Of a DNA stretch of 64,000 nt, positions 53,197 to 61,195 are shown in pieces. Origin of the DNA: CBDHEY01 sp965262305 (GTDB lineage: Bacteria > Pseudomonadota > Gammaproteobacteria > Pseudomonadales > Cellvibrionaceae); NCBI GenBank assembly GCA_965262305.1, contig CBDHEY010000002.1, forward strand, positions 806,001-870,000, given 5' to 3'. The notes below the pieces were generated by a model. It did not search any database, was not told the DNA's origin, and saw nothing but the letters and a program-made list of their open reading frames with translations. The first letter of the stretch is position 1; the number at the start of each line of letters is the position of its first letter. The translations under genes and the position numbers were made by a program.

Positions 53197-55056
53197 TTAA
53201 TACTCACTAATGCATTCTAGGCACTGAGCATATATTTTTCCATTTATATTATTGGGCGATGAGTTTTTTACTTTTGGTAAAATTGGTTTGATACCTTGGC
53301 TAAGATGCTGAGCTAACTCCAGGTTTATTCCAAAAATATCAATAGCAGCGTTTGATGCATATTGATTAGTTAGCGTTTGTGCACCTTGCATTAAAGATCG
53401 AATAAACTGCTCTTGCGGTGATAAAGTACGTTCAATTTCAACTACATCGAAGTTTTTCAGTTCTAGTTCCGTTGCAACAGAATCAATTACTGCCTGTAGT
53501 GAGCCAAGTTTATCCACCAGGCCGAGCTCTTTTGCATGGCGTCCAGTCCACACTTTTCCTTGAGCGATTTCATGTACAGCACCTGGTTCTTGTTCGCGAC
53601 CTTCAGACACAAGCGATATAAATTTATCATAGATATGTTCAACATTTCGTTGAAATAATTGTTTAGCGGGTTCTGACATTTTTCTATCTGGATGAAAAAC
53701 ATCTGCCAGTGGTGAGGTCCCTATGCCATCGGAATAGATACCCAATTTTTCAAGTGATTGATTGAAATTTGGAACCAAACCCCAGACACCAATAGAACCT
53801 GTAATTGTCGCTGGTGTAGCCCAAATTTCGTTAGCTGGAACAGACATCCAGTAGCCGCCAGAAGCGGCAATGCTGCCCATAGAGACATAGACAGGAATAC
53901 CTTTTGCTCGAATTTTTTCAATGTGTTCGCGAATAATTTCGGATGCAAATGCACTACCGCCTCCGCTATCGATTCGAATGATAAGTGCTTTTAAAGAATA
54001 GTCTTTCTGTGCGTTTTGTAATAATTGAACAAAACTGCTAGAGCCAATCGAAGTTTCCGGCGCTTGTCCATCTACGATAGTGCCTTGTGCAACAATTAAT
54101 CCGATCTGGTTATCTTTGGGTTCTTCAAACATACTTTGCGATACATCCGCGAGATAGCGCGAATAACCGACATGTTTTACCTGTTCGTCTTCTAGCATTC
54201 CATATTTTTTTACGAGGATATCTTTTATTTCTGTGGACGTAACTACTCTATCAACCAACCCTGTTGTTTTTGCAAACTCTGCATTGGTTTCATTTTTCAC
54301 TGCTGAGGCATCAAAAGAATTTGCAATATATTGATTAATTGAGCCCTCGGTGAGACCTCGCGCTGTTTCAATCGAATCGGTATATCTTTGCCATAATTCA
54401 TTTATCCAACGTATATTGTGTTCTCGTGATTCCGGAGACATGCTATTGCGCGTGAAATTTTCTATAGCATCTTTGTAATCTCCAACTCGAAAAACATGAA
54501 AATCAATAAGTAATTTATCTGCCGCATCTTTCATGTAGTTTCGATACATACCATAACCGGTTAAAAAGACGCTTCCCATTTGATGAATATAAATTTCATC
54601 TGCATAGCTGGCCAGTAAGTATTGTTGTTGGTTAAACGACTGGCCATAAGCGACTACAGGTTTACCTGTTGATTTAAATGTTTCTATTGCCTCTCCAATC
54701 TCTTCGATTTTACTCATACCCCCACCGAAAAGATTATCTAATCGCAATATGATGGCATTAATTCTCTCGTCACCGGCTGCCGCGTATATAGCTTCTGTAA
54801 GATCTCGAACCGAGGTTTCTACCTGTTGATTGTCTTGCCCCATCAATAATTCAATAGGTGTTGCTTCGTAGGTGGATTTATCAACCAAAAAGCCAGAAGG
54901 GTTAATTAGTAACGGTGTATCGTTTGCGATTGGTTTTGGTTGTTCGGATGATATGCTAACTAATATTGAAACAACGATAACAACGAAAATAAGGTTAAGA
55001 ACAACGACGCGAATAACGCTGAGGGAATTCCATAATAACCGTAAAAACTTATACAT
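53197..55056 (-). CDS. sppA: SppA, signal peptide peptidase (long 67K type)
   Basis: A 619-residue inner-membrane serine protease that degrades released signal peptides. One membrane segment lies at about 15-35. Two S49 domains follow, as in E. coli SppA (618 residues). The general base Lys is in FRVGDYKDAIENFTRNSMSPE (first domain) and the nucleophile Ser in YVSMGSIAASGGYWMSVPA (second domain). Last gene of a reverse-strand set arsC-wrbA-DUF2069-sppA. Confidence 0.95.
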   Translation of the reverse strand: MYKFLRLLWNSLSVIRVVVLNLIFVVIVVSILVSISSEQPKPIANDTPLLINPSGFLVDKSTYEATPIELLMGQDNQQVETSVRDLTEAIYAAAGDERINAIILRLDNLFGGGMSKIEEIGEAIETFKSTGKPVVAYGQSFNQQQYLLASYADEIYIHQMGSVFLTGYGMYRNYMKDAADKLLIDFHVFRVGDYKDAIENFTRNSMSPESREHNIRWINELWQRYTDSIETARGLTEGSINQYIANSFDASAVKNETNAEFAKTTGLVDRVVTSTEIKDILVKKYGMLEDEQVKHVGYSRYLADVSQSMFEEPKDNQIGLIVAQGTIVDGQAPETSIGSSSFVQLLQNAQKDYSLKALIIRIDSGGGSAFASEIIREHIEKIRAKGIPVYVSMGSIAASGGYWMSVPANEIWATPATITGSIGVWGLVPNFNQSLEKLGIYSDGIGTSPLADVFHPDRKMSEPAKQLFQRNVEHIYDKFISLVSEGREQEPGAVHEIAQGKVWTGRHAKELGLVDKLGSLQAVIDSVATELELKNFDVVEIERTLSPQEQFIRSLMQGAQTLTNQYASNAAIDIFGINLELAQHLSQGIKPILPKVKNSSPNNINGKIYAQCLECISEY

Positions 55057-55080
55057 ACTTAAAACGATATCCTATTCAAT

Positions 55081-55455
55081 CTATTCAATTGTTTTTTGAT
55101 GAAACTGCATCCAACGGCTTGTAAACATGGCCGAAATAAAAAGTACAACCGTGATGGTTAAATAAATGTGATCAAAAATTGATGCTGTGGACATAAACGA
55201 ATGTTCAACAGCAATAATAAAGTACCCTAAGAGAACGAAGCACAGCCAGCTATAGCTTCTGTAGTAGCGCATTATCATGCCAGGTAAAATAAGTAACAAC
55301 GGAGTGACTTGAATCAACCAAATCTTAAATGAAGGACCGCTACTATTACTGAGATTTGCGATTGTAAGCAGTACAACCAATAGAGCGAAAAAACTGTAAC
55401 TAACCACAATGCTAATTTCTAGTTTTTTCTTAAGGTGTTTAATCGGTTTTTTCAT
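55081..55455 (-). CDS. DUF2069 membrane protein
   Basis: A 124-residue protein with four predicted membrane helices, the length and shape of DUF2069. It contains SYSWLCFVLLGYFIIAVEHSFMS, a typical block of the family. Family function is unknown. It lies 3 bp after wrbA, an association also usual in Pseudomonas and relatives. 24 bp separate it from sppA. Confidence 0.84.
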   Translation of the reverse strand: MKKPIKHLKKKLEISIVVSYSFFALLVVLLTIANLSNSSGPSFKIWLIQVTPLLLILPGMIMRYYRSYSWLCFVLLGYFIIAVEHSFMSTASIFDHIYLTITVVLFISAMFTSRWMQFHQKTIE

Positions 55456-55458
55456 TTA

Positions 55459-56055
55459 CTAAGTCGCGACCGAGAGTTTTAACGATAGTTCAGCAATACG
55501 TTTGCCAAAAGCATGATAAATCGCAATCTCTTCTTGGGTGTGGCGCTCTTGACCTTCGTCAAGATGAGATGGGCCATAGGGCGTACCTCCAGAATCTGTT
55601 TCGCTAAGCTCTTTAACGCTATAAGGAACTCCACCAATTAACATACCGTGGTGTAACAGGGGAAGCATCATGGAAAGAAGGGTGCTTTCTTGACCCCCAT
55701 GGAGGCTTCCGGTAGATGTGAATACACCCGCAGGTTTACCGATAAGATCACCATTAACCCAAAGGCTGGAAGTCGAGTCTATAAAGTGCTTCAGTGGCGC
55801 GGACATGTTGCCAAATCGAGTAGGGCTGCCAAGAATTAATCCTGCACAATTTTTCAGATCGGATTCAGTGCAATAAAGGTCTCCAGATGCCGGTATGGTT
55901 GGCTCTGCCACTTCGGTTCTAACAGACACTCCGGGAACCGTTCGTAGATATGCTTCAATCCCCGTAACCTGCTCTACGCCTCTGGCGATGAGCTCTGCCA
56001 TACGTTTGGTGTTTCCATTACTGGAATAGTACAAAACTAGAATATAAGGAGTCAT
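55459..56055 (-). CDS. wrbA: WrbA-type NAD(P)H:quinone oxidoreductase
   Basis: A 198-residue flavodoxin-fold enzyme. FMN-binding loops: YYSSNGNTKRMAELIARGVE at the N-terminus, GSPTRFGNMSAPLKHFIDSTS (about 76-96) and TSTGSLHGGQESTLLSMMLPLLHHGM (about 114-139). It reduces quinones by two electrons, limiting redox cycling. Begins 10 bp after the arsC stop, in the same transcript. Confidence 0.94.
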   Translation of the reverse strand: MTPYILVLYYSSNGNTKRMAELIARGVEQVTGIEAYLRTVPGVSVRTEVAEPTIPASGDLYCTESDLKNCAGLILGSPTRFGNMSAPLKHFIDSTSSLWVNGDLIGKPAGVFTSTGSLHGGQESTLLSMMLPLLHHGMLIGGVPYSVKELSETDSGGTPYGPSHLDEGQERHTQEEIAIYHAFGKRIAELSLKLSVAT

Positions 56056-56065
56056 TATTCTCTAC

Positions 56066-56434
56066 TTAAATAATCTCTAAGACATTTTCCGGGGGTCGAC
56101 CGATTATTGCTTTATCACCGTTGACGACAATTGGCCTCTCAATCAATTTGGGGTGTTCGACCATTATTTTAATGAATTCGTTATCCGTTAAATCTTTACC
56201 CTTAAGTTCGAGCTCTTTATAAAGCACCTCTCCTTTTCTCACCAGTTTTTCTGCAGATATTTCCAGCTTTTTCAAAATATCTTTCAATGTTTTCATATTA
56301 GGGGGAGAGTCTAGATATAAGACTATAGTGGGGGTAATTCCTTGTTCTTCAATGAGTGCAAGTGTTTGCCGAGATTTGGAGCATCGGGGGTTGTGGTAAA
56401 TTATTAATCCAGGGTTTTTATTGATATTTGTCAT
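56066..56434 (-). CDS. arsC: ArsC, glutaredoxin-coupled arsenate reductase family
   Basis: A 122-residue thioredoxin-fold protein with the catalytic Cys in IIYHNPRCSKSRQTLALIEEQG near residue 18. The ArsC core continues (LRKGEVLYKEL, HPKLIERPIVVNGDKAIIGRPPENVLE). It matches the glutaredoxin-type arsenate reductase and its YffB-like relatives. No ars operon partners are present, and its place with wrbA-DUF2069 is the usual housekeeping one, so a direct arsenic role is uncertain. Confidence 0.9.
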   Translation of the reverse strand: MTNINKNPGLIIYHNPRCSKSRQTLALIEEQGITPTIVLYLDSPPNMKTLKDILKKLEISAEKLVRKGEVLYKELELKGKDLTDNEFIKIMVEHPKLIERPIVVNGDKAIIGRPPENVLEII

Positions 56435-56585
56435 AATGAAATATTATTTTAGTGATTAAATGTAATTAATGATGATTAAAAATTACCAACGATTAGGTGG
56501 TGGTTTTGTTCTTTTCTCACGTATTTTACTCTCAATTTCGACGATAAACACCGTTTGTTGAATTGGAGGCGCTACATATTTAAAT

Positions 56586-56600
56586 CGTCATATTATGACG
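56586..56600. promoter_or_regulatory. Palindrome CGTCATATTATGACG
   Basis: Perfect 7-bp arms about one central base. It is 152 bp upstream of the arsC start and 534 bp from the small exported gene. No T run, so operator is likelier than terminator. Confidence 0.35.
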
Positions 56601-56919
56601 ATATGGTCAATTTCTAGTTCGTTTGCTTAAGAAATAAAAAAAAACAATCGAACCGATCGATTATTTGATAGAAGAAAATTTAAAAACATATCTATATGGA
56701 CTATTAGATGAATAAATCAACAGTCACGAATGAATGTATTGTTTTTTAATTTGTAACACATTGATTTATATAAATATTATTTTTTTTGGGAAAATATGTA
56801 TTTTTGTTGGGTGCTTTCGTTGTCACTTAAATCATGGTTCGTCTTTTTAAAAAACGCCTAGTTATGCGTACTTTTTGCGAAAGTTAGACCTTCTTAATAC
56901 GAACAAAAAATATCATACC

Positions 56920-56933
56920 TAAAAGCGCTTTCA
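56920..56933. promoter_or_regulatory. LacI/GalR-family-like operator
   Basis: TAAAAGCGCTTTCA differs by one base from the symmetric TGAAAGCGCTTTCA, the shape of LacI-family operators with a central CG. It lies 200 bp upstream of the 92-residue gene that precedes the giant cytochromes. A looser AAGCGCT core occurs at 6405-6411 upstream of the other dihaem gene. Confidence 0.45.
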
Positions 56934-57133
56934 CTTCTTTCAAACATATGTTTGCATAATTAAATAAGTAATCTAAGTGTCGTTTCTACCAAACTTGGGT
57001 TTTCTAAAAATAATAATGAAGTCTTTTTAGAAAGAGTCACCTGTTTAGTTTTGCTTTAATTTAGAACGTTGCCTTCACTTGTTGTTGATTATAAAAAAAA
57101 CAATTTGTCAAAATAAAAAACAGGAGACGGCTG

Positions 57134-57412
57134 GTGACGTATTTGTTCACTCGATCGCTATTCATAATAGGTGCTGTATCTGGCTTAGCATTTTCTATCG
57201 CTTCAAGCAATTTTGCTAAAGAAGCTCGCTATATCGAACCCAAGCCAAATACGTTTCGAACTAATTCCCCCAGCTCATCTTTTTATATCGCTGTTGTGAC
57301 ACACGAAATCGAGATTGTTAATAACCTACGATCTCGAAAGTATATTGGACCAGTTATTCCGGCAAATAGATCTTTTATTGTTATAAGGCCTAATAATCGC
57401 GCTGGAGTTTAG
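57134..57412 (+). CDS. Small exported protein of unknown function
   Basis: A 92-residue protein from GTG 57134, preceded by AGGAGA about 7 bases upstream, a good ribosome site. Residues 8-28 form a signal peptide (LFIIGAVSGLAFSIASSNFA). The mature part of about 64 residues has no cysteine and no recognised fold; it ends RSFIVIRPNNRAGV. It precedes the giant dihaem protein by 135 bp on the same strand, so it may be co-regulated. No homologue recognised. Confidence 0.65.
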   Translation: MTYLFTRSLFIIGAVSGLAFSIASSNFAKEARYIEPKPNTFRTNSPSSSFYIAVVTHEIEIVNNLRSRKYIGPVIPANRSFIVIRPNNRAGV

Positions 57413-57547
57413 GTTCAATGTTCTTAGCTTTAAAAACACAAACCCGAAGTGCGTTTGATTTACTTATAAAATTTAGTTTCAGAAAGAAATTAACAGGTTA
57501 ATTAACTGGTGGTTTCTAAAAAATAATAACTAATCTGGAGGTATCCG

Positions 57548-60500
57548 GTGATCTCAAAAAAACTCAAATCATTTATGACTGCTGTTGTGTGCGGGGGGCT
57601 GGTCTATTCAAGTTCTGGCTTTTTGCAGGCGCAAGACACTGTCTATATTCAACACAAGCCTACCGGCGCAAAAATGCAGGTGTGTGCTGGTGATAACGGC
57701 AAGCCTGTGACAAGCCGGCCATCCGGTAACACCGGCGCCTGCGTGCAGTGGGAACGAATTCCCAACGGTGATTTTTTTCATATACGAAGCGTTCATGCTA
57801 ACAAGTTAATTAAGCCTGATACGAGTGAGAACGGGTCGCCAATTTCCATTCAGCCTTTGGCATGGACCGGAAATTGGACACAATGGTCTTATGAAGATCG
57901 TGGCGATGGGTTTGGCCACATTATTAACCGTGCAACAGGAAAACTTATCTTTTTGAGTGGAAAGGATCGTGATAATTTAGTTCAGCAACCTGCTAGTTGG
58001 CGTGGAGACTTTACTCGCTGGGCTTTTGTGCCGCTTGCATCCGAACCGACTCCTAATCCAGAAACACCCACGCCAACGCCAGATAGTCCAACTCCAACCA
58101 CACCTCCAACAACCCCACCAACATTGTCTCCGACTCCAACTCCTACTGATGGTCCCGCACCCGGCAGTACTACAATGGAATCAGAATCTGGTGTTATGGA
58201 GGGAAATGCGGCTACTTTCGATGATGGTGCAGCATCTGGGGGGCAAGGCGTTGCTTTCGTTTTTGAGTTAGGAGACAGTGTTTCTTACACCAATGTCCCT
58301 GCTGCTGATTCTCTTACAATTCGTTACGCGTCGGAAAACGCAAACGGCAAGCTTTCGGTAGATGTAAATGGTGCTGATGTAGGTGACATTTCATTTAGTG
58401 GCACTGGCGCGTGGGTTGGTAGTTACGCCGATGCAACTATGGATGTGAATATTCCAAGTAATGCTACCGTCAGAATCTTTTTCGATAGTGGCGATTCGGC
58501 CATGAATATGGATACCATTACATTTACTTTAAGTGGTCCTACGCCAACATCAGCTCCCTCTGCAACACCAGATCCGAATGTCACGGACTCTCCATTGCCA
58601 ACACCTTCTGCAACACCTTCTTGTTGTGATTGTGGTGATAAAGATCCCGTTGCAGATTTTGGTGATGGCATGGTTGTAGGTATAACAAATGACGGTATCG
58701 CTTATCACAGAGAAAGAAATGGTACTTCACGTGGCTTCGCGATTTGGGGCCTAAAAGGCAGTGCACCAAACCAAGTAGGCAACTCAGTTACGCATACAAC
58801 ACAAGCCGGTGATTCTTATTTGCGTTATGAAACAGACTTGGGATCAGTCACCGCAGGTGAGAGTTATACGCTTGAAATGCGTCTTCAAGGAGATGAGTTT
58901 GGCGGTGGTCAATGTATCCAAGAGTGGACATTGACTCCAGGCGAAGGGTTGACGGCGTCGAACTGTTTCAGCACTGGAACAGGAGGCCCAGTTGAACCAC
59001 CTCCACCACCTTCAGCGACGGCAATGGTAATTACTGATGGAAATGCTGGACTAGCGCGTTTAGTGGGTGGCCCTGGGTCATCTATGCCAGGATTTGCCCT
59101 CTACACTTTTGGTAACGACGGCACTAATACCAGTAATTGTAGTGGTACGTGTGAAGATAATTGGCCAAAATTGATCGTGGCAAATGAAAATGATGCGATT
59201 TCAACCGGCGGAGTAACAGGTGATTTCAGTACTATTCCACGTGTTCGCACCGTTCAGGATTCCTGTGGTAACACTACTGAGTTTACTGATTATCATGTGA
59301 CCTATAATGGTCAACCGCTCTATTTCTATGCACAGGACACATCGCCCAACTCTGCGGCTGGAGCCAACATACCTAATTGGGATTTGGCAAGTGCAAGTTT
59401 AATCCCTCAAATGCCTTTGATCAGAAACCCAATGCCTGCGTTACCGACTACTATCCAAGGGCTGACCCCAGGTTCTCATGGCTATGTACTTGATTTGAAT
59501 GGCACAGATATCACACTTAGAGGCGGGTTATTCTGGCAGTTTTTGGTACATCCCACGACCTATGCTGACGGTGTTGGTGATCAGTTAACACCTAACTTAG
59601 GTGATAACAATGTGCAAATGTGGTGTTCAAACAACCAAATTCAGTGGCACTTGGCCGACCTTGATCCTGTTTCCCATGGACGGTTTGAAGGCACTGTACC
59701 AGGCTCGTGTTATGGCGATTATTATTATTTTATCCGCTTTGAAAAACGTGGCCCAACTACAGGAGATCCAGGCACTATTTGGACCTATTCAGGCCTATTC
59801 ACAACTGCTGGTGAACGCGTTGATCCTCGGAACCGTGCAACGAAGAGATTGAGAGGGGCTAACTGGATGCGCTTCCGTCATCCACATCCACCCGATGGTC
59901 GAACTGAGTTTATTGGTGATGCGATTGCGAACAGCTCACTTTTGGCTGGTCTAGCTCGCTTCACCATGGAGACCGTTGATAGCGGCTCAGGTATGCAGAT
60001 TAATTCTTCAATTCCTGTAATTCGTTACGAGGCGCTTGAAAACGGGCACCAACCTAATGTGTCGCCCATTTATAATTACAACAAAGGGTCTTGCTGTGGA
60101 ACGGATTTTGACTACGGAAATGTGGTTACATTCGAAATCACTGGTGTAGCTGGAGGCATAAGCTCGCAAACCTATTCGACTCATATAGATGCCGTTGTGG
60201 GTGTTGGTTTTGAAAACTTTAGCGGTGACCCTAGATTGAATCTCGCAGGTCGTGCTGGAACCAATATGGTGATAACAAGCAATGGACCAGGAGCATCAAG
60301 TGAAGCTTTAGCCGTGTTTACACAACATGTTCCTAGCCTCACTACTGAAGCCCAAGTGGATAACTTCCTTAATGGTTTTGCTGAGTTACATAATAATGAT
60401 ATTGGTGGAGACAGATGTGGCCGTTGCCATTTCTTTGATGGGCGTGGTGCCGAGGTAGTGAATACTCCTAGTGGTCCGCGTATACCTCCACCATTATATG

Positions 60501-61072
60501 GCGTAGGTTTATTGCAATGGATAGAAGGTGCTGAAGCAGGATTAACTTGGGATGGTGATGTTGCTACCGTTGAACAACAGGTTGCTAATGCGTTACGCAA
60601 TGACCATGGCGTCGAGCCAGGAAGTTTAGGTAATCGATTAACGTTGATCGAAGACTACACACGTTTCTTATCCGTACCAAACCGTCGCCCGTATCATATT
60701 GATCAACCCGGTGTTGCAGAAGGACAAGTGCTCTTCCATGAAGTTGGTTGTGCGGATTGTCACTGGGAAAATCAACGAACGCGTTCAGATGCTCCCGAGT
60801 GGGCGCGCGATATTGTCATTAGTCCATTTACAGATATGAAGATTCATAACATTGGAACTGGAGGTTCATTCCGCACTGCGCCGCTTTGGGGAATTGGCAC
60901 AAATATGGAGCTTCCGGGTGCATCAATGCGCTTTTTGCATGATGGTCGTGCTGCGTCTGTGAGCGCGGCTATTAACGCTCATGGAGGTGAAGCTGCCAAT
61001 GTAATGAGTAACTACAACGGCTTAAGTGGTGCTGAGAAAAGTAATATCGTTAAATTTATTGAAACGCTTTAA
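57548..61072 (+). CDS. Giant secreted multi-domain dihaem protein with lectin and CBM-like modules
   Basis: 1174 residues from GTG 57548, with GGAGG six bases upstream. Modules in order: signal peptide (1-29); ricin-like beta-trefoil (30-163); Pro/Thr linker; CBM6/35-like domain (207-329); linker; a C/G-rich domain (about 366-474); Lipoprotein_15-like repeat (about 491-615, LYTFGNDGTNTSNCSGTC then VTYNGQPLYFYAQD); a roughly 290-residue region without a recognised family (636-925, MWCSNNQIQWH at 691-701); and a dihaem domain with CGRCH (957-961) and CADCH (1068-1072). The latter ends FLHDGRAASVSAAINAHGGEA, like DHOR/CcP proteins. Probably an extracellular, carbohydrate-bound electron carrier or oxidase. 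Homologous to the gene that follows. Confidence 0.88.
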   Translation: MISKKLKSFMTAVVCGGLVYSSSGFLQAQDTVYIQHKPTGAKMQVCAGDNGKPVTSRPSGNTGACVQWERIPNGDFFHIRSVHANKLIKPDTSENGSPISIQPLAWTGNWTQWSYEDRGDGFGHIINRATGKLIFLSGKDRDNLVQQPASWRGDFTRWAFVPLASEPTPNPETPTPTPDSPTPTTPPTTPPTLSPTPTPTDGPAPGSTTMESESGVMEGNAATFDDGAASGGQGVAFVFELGDSVSYTNVPAADSLTIRYASENANGKLSVDVNGADVGDISFSGTGAWVGSYADATMDVNIPSNATVRIFFDSGDSAMNMDTITFTLSGPTPTSAPSATPDPNVTDSPLPTPSATPSCCDCGDKDPVADFGDGMVVGITNDGIAYHRERNGTSRGFAIWGLKGSAPNQVGNSVTHTTQAGDSYLRYETDLGSVTAGESYTLEMRLQGDEFGGGQCIQEWTLTPGEGLTASNCFSTGTGGPVEPPPPPSATAMVITDGNAGLARLVGGPGSSMPGFALYTFGNDGTNTSNCSGTCEDNWPKLIVANENDAISTGGVTGDFSTIPRVRTVQDSCGNTTEFTDYHVTYNGQPLYFYAQDTSPNSAAGANIPNWDLASASLIPQMPLIRNPMPALPTTIQGLTPGSHGYVLDLNGTDITLRGGLFWQFLVHPTTYADGVGDQLTPNLGDNNVQMWCSNNQIQWHLADLDPVSHGRFEGTVPGSCYGDYYYFIRFEKRGPTTGDPGTIWTYSGLFTTAGERVDPRNRATKRLRGANWMRFRHPHPPDGRTEFIGDAIANSSLLAGLARFTMETVDSGSGMQINSSIPVIRYEALENGHQPNVSPIYNYNKGSCCGTDFDYGNVVTFEITGVAGGISSQTYSTHIDAVVGVGFENFSGDPRLNLAGRAGTNMVITSNGPGASSEALAVFTQHVPSLTTEAQVDNFLNGFAELHNNDIGGDRCGRCHFFDGRGAEVVNTPSGPRIPPPLYGVGLLQWIEGAEAGLTWDGDVATVEQQVANALRNDHGVEPGSLGNRLTLIEDYTRFLSVPNRRPYHIDQPGVAEGQVLFHEVGCADCHWENQRTRSDAPEWARDIVISPFTDMKIHNIGTGGSFRTAPLWGIGTNMELPGASMRFLHDGRAASVSAAINAHGGEAANVMSNYNGLSGAEKSNIVKFIETL

Positions 61073-61081
61073 AACCACGTG

Positions 61082-61111
61082 AAAAGGCTCGCTTCTGGGG
61101 AGCCTTTTTTA
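61082..61111 (+). terminator. Rho-independent terminator after the giant dihaem gene
   Basis: AAAAGGCTC and GGAGCCTTTT arms around a short loop, then a T run; begins about 10 bp after the stop. The paralogue downstream probably has its own promoter or depends on read-through. Confidence 0.85.
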
Positions 61112-61195
61112 TTTAACATGTAAAGTGATGTTTTATTAGTTAAAAAGCAGTCGTCACTCCAAAAAAGTTAAAAATAAATAAAAATGGAGTTAGGT

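Larger units (their letters stand above)
56435..57133. other. 700-bp control region upstream of the giant cytochrome cluster
   Basis: AT-rich and gene-free. It contains a 15-bp palindrome at 56586-56600 and a LacI-family-like operator at 56920-56933 (separate entries). It is the probable promoter region for the small exported protein and the two giant secreted proteins. Confidence 0.6.
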
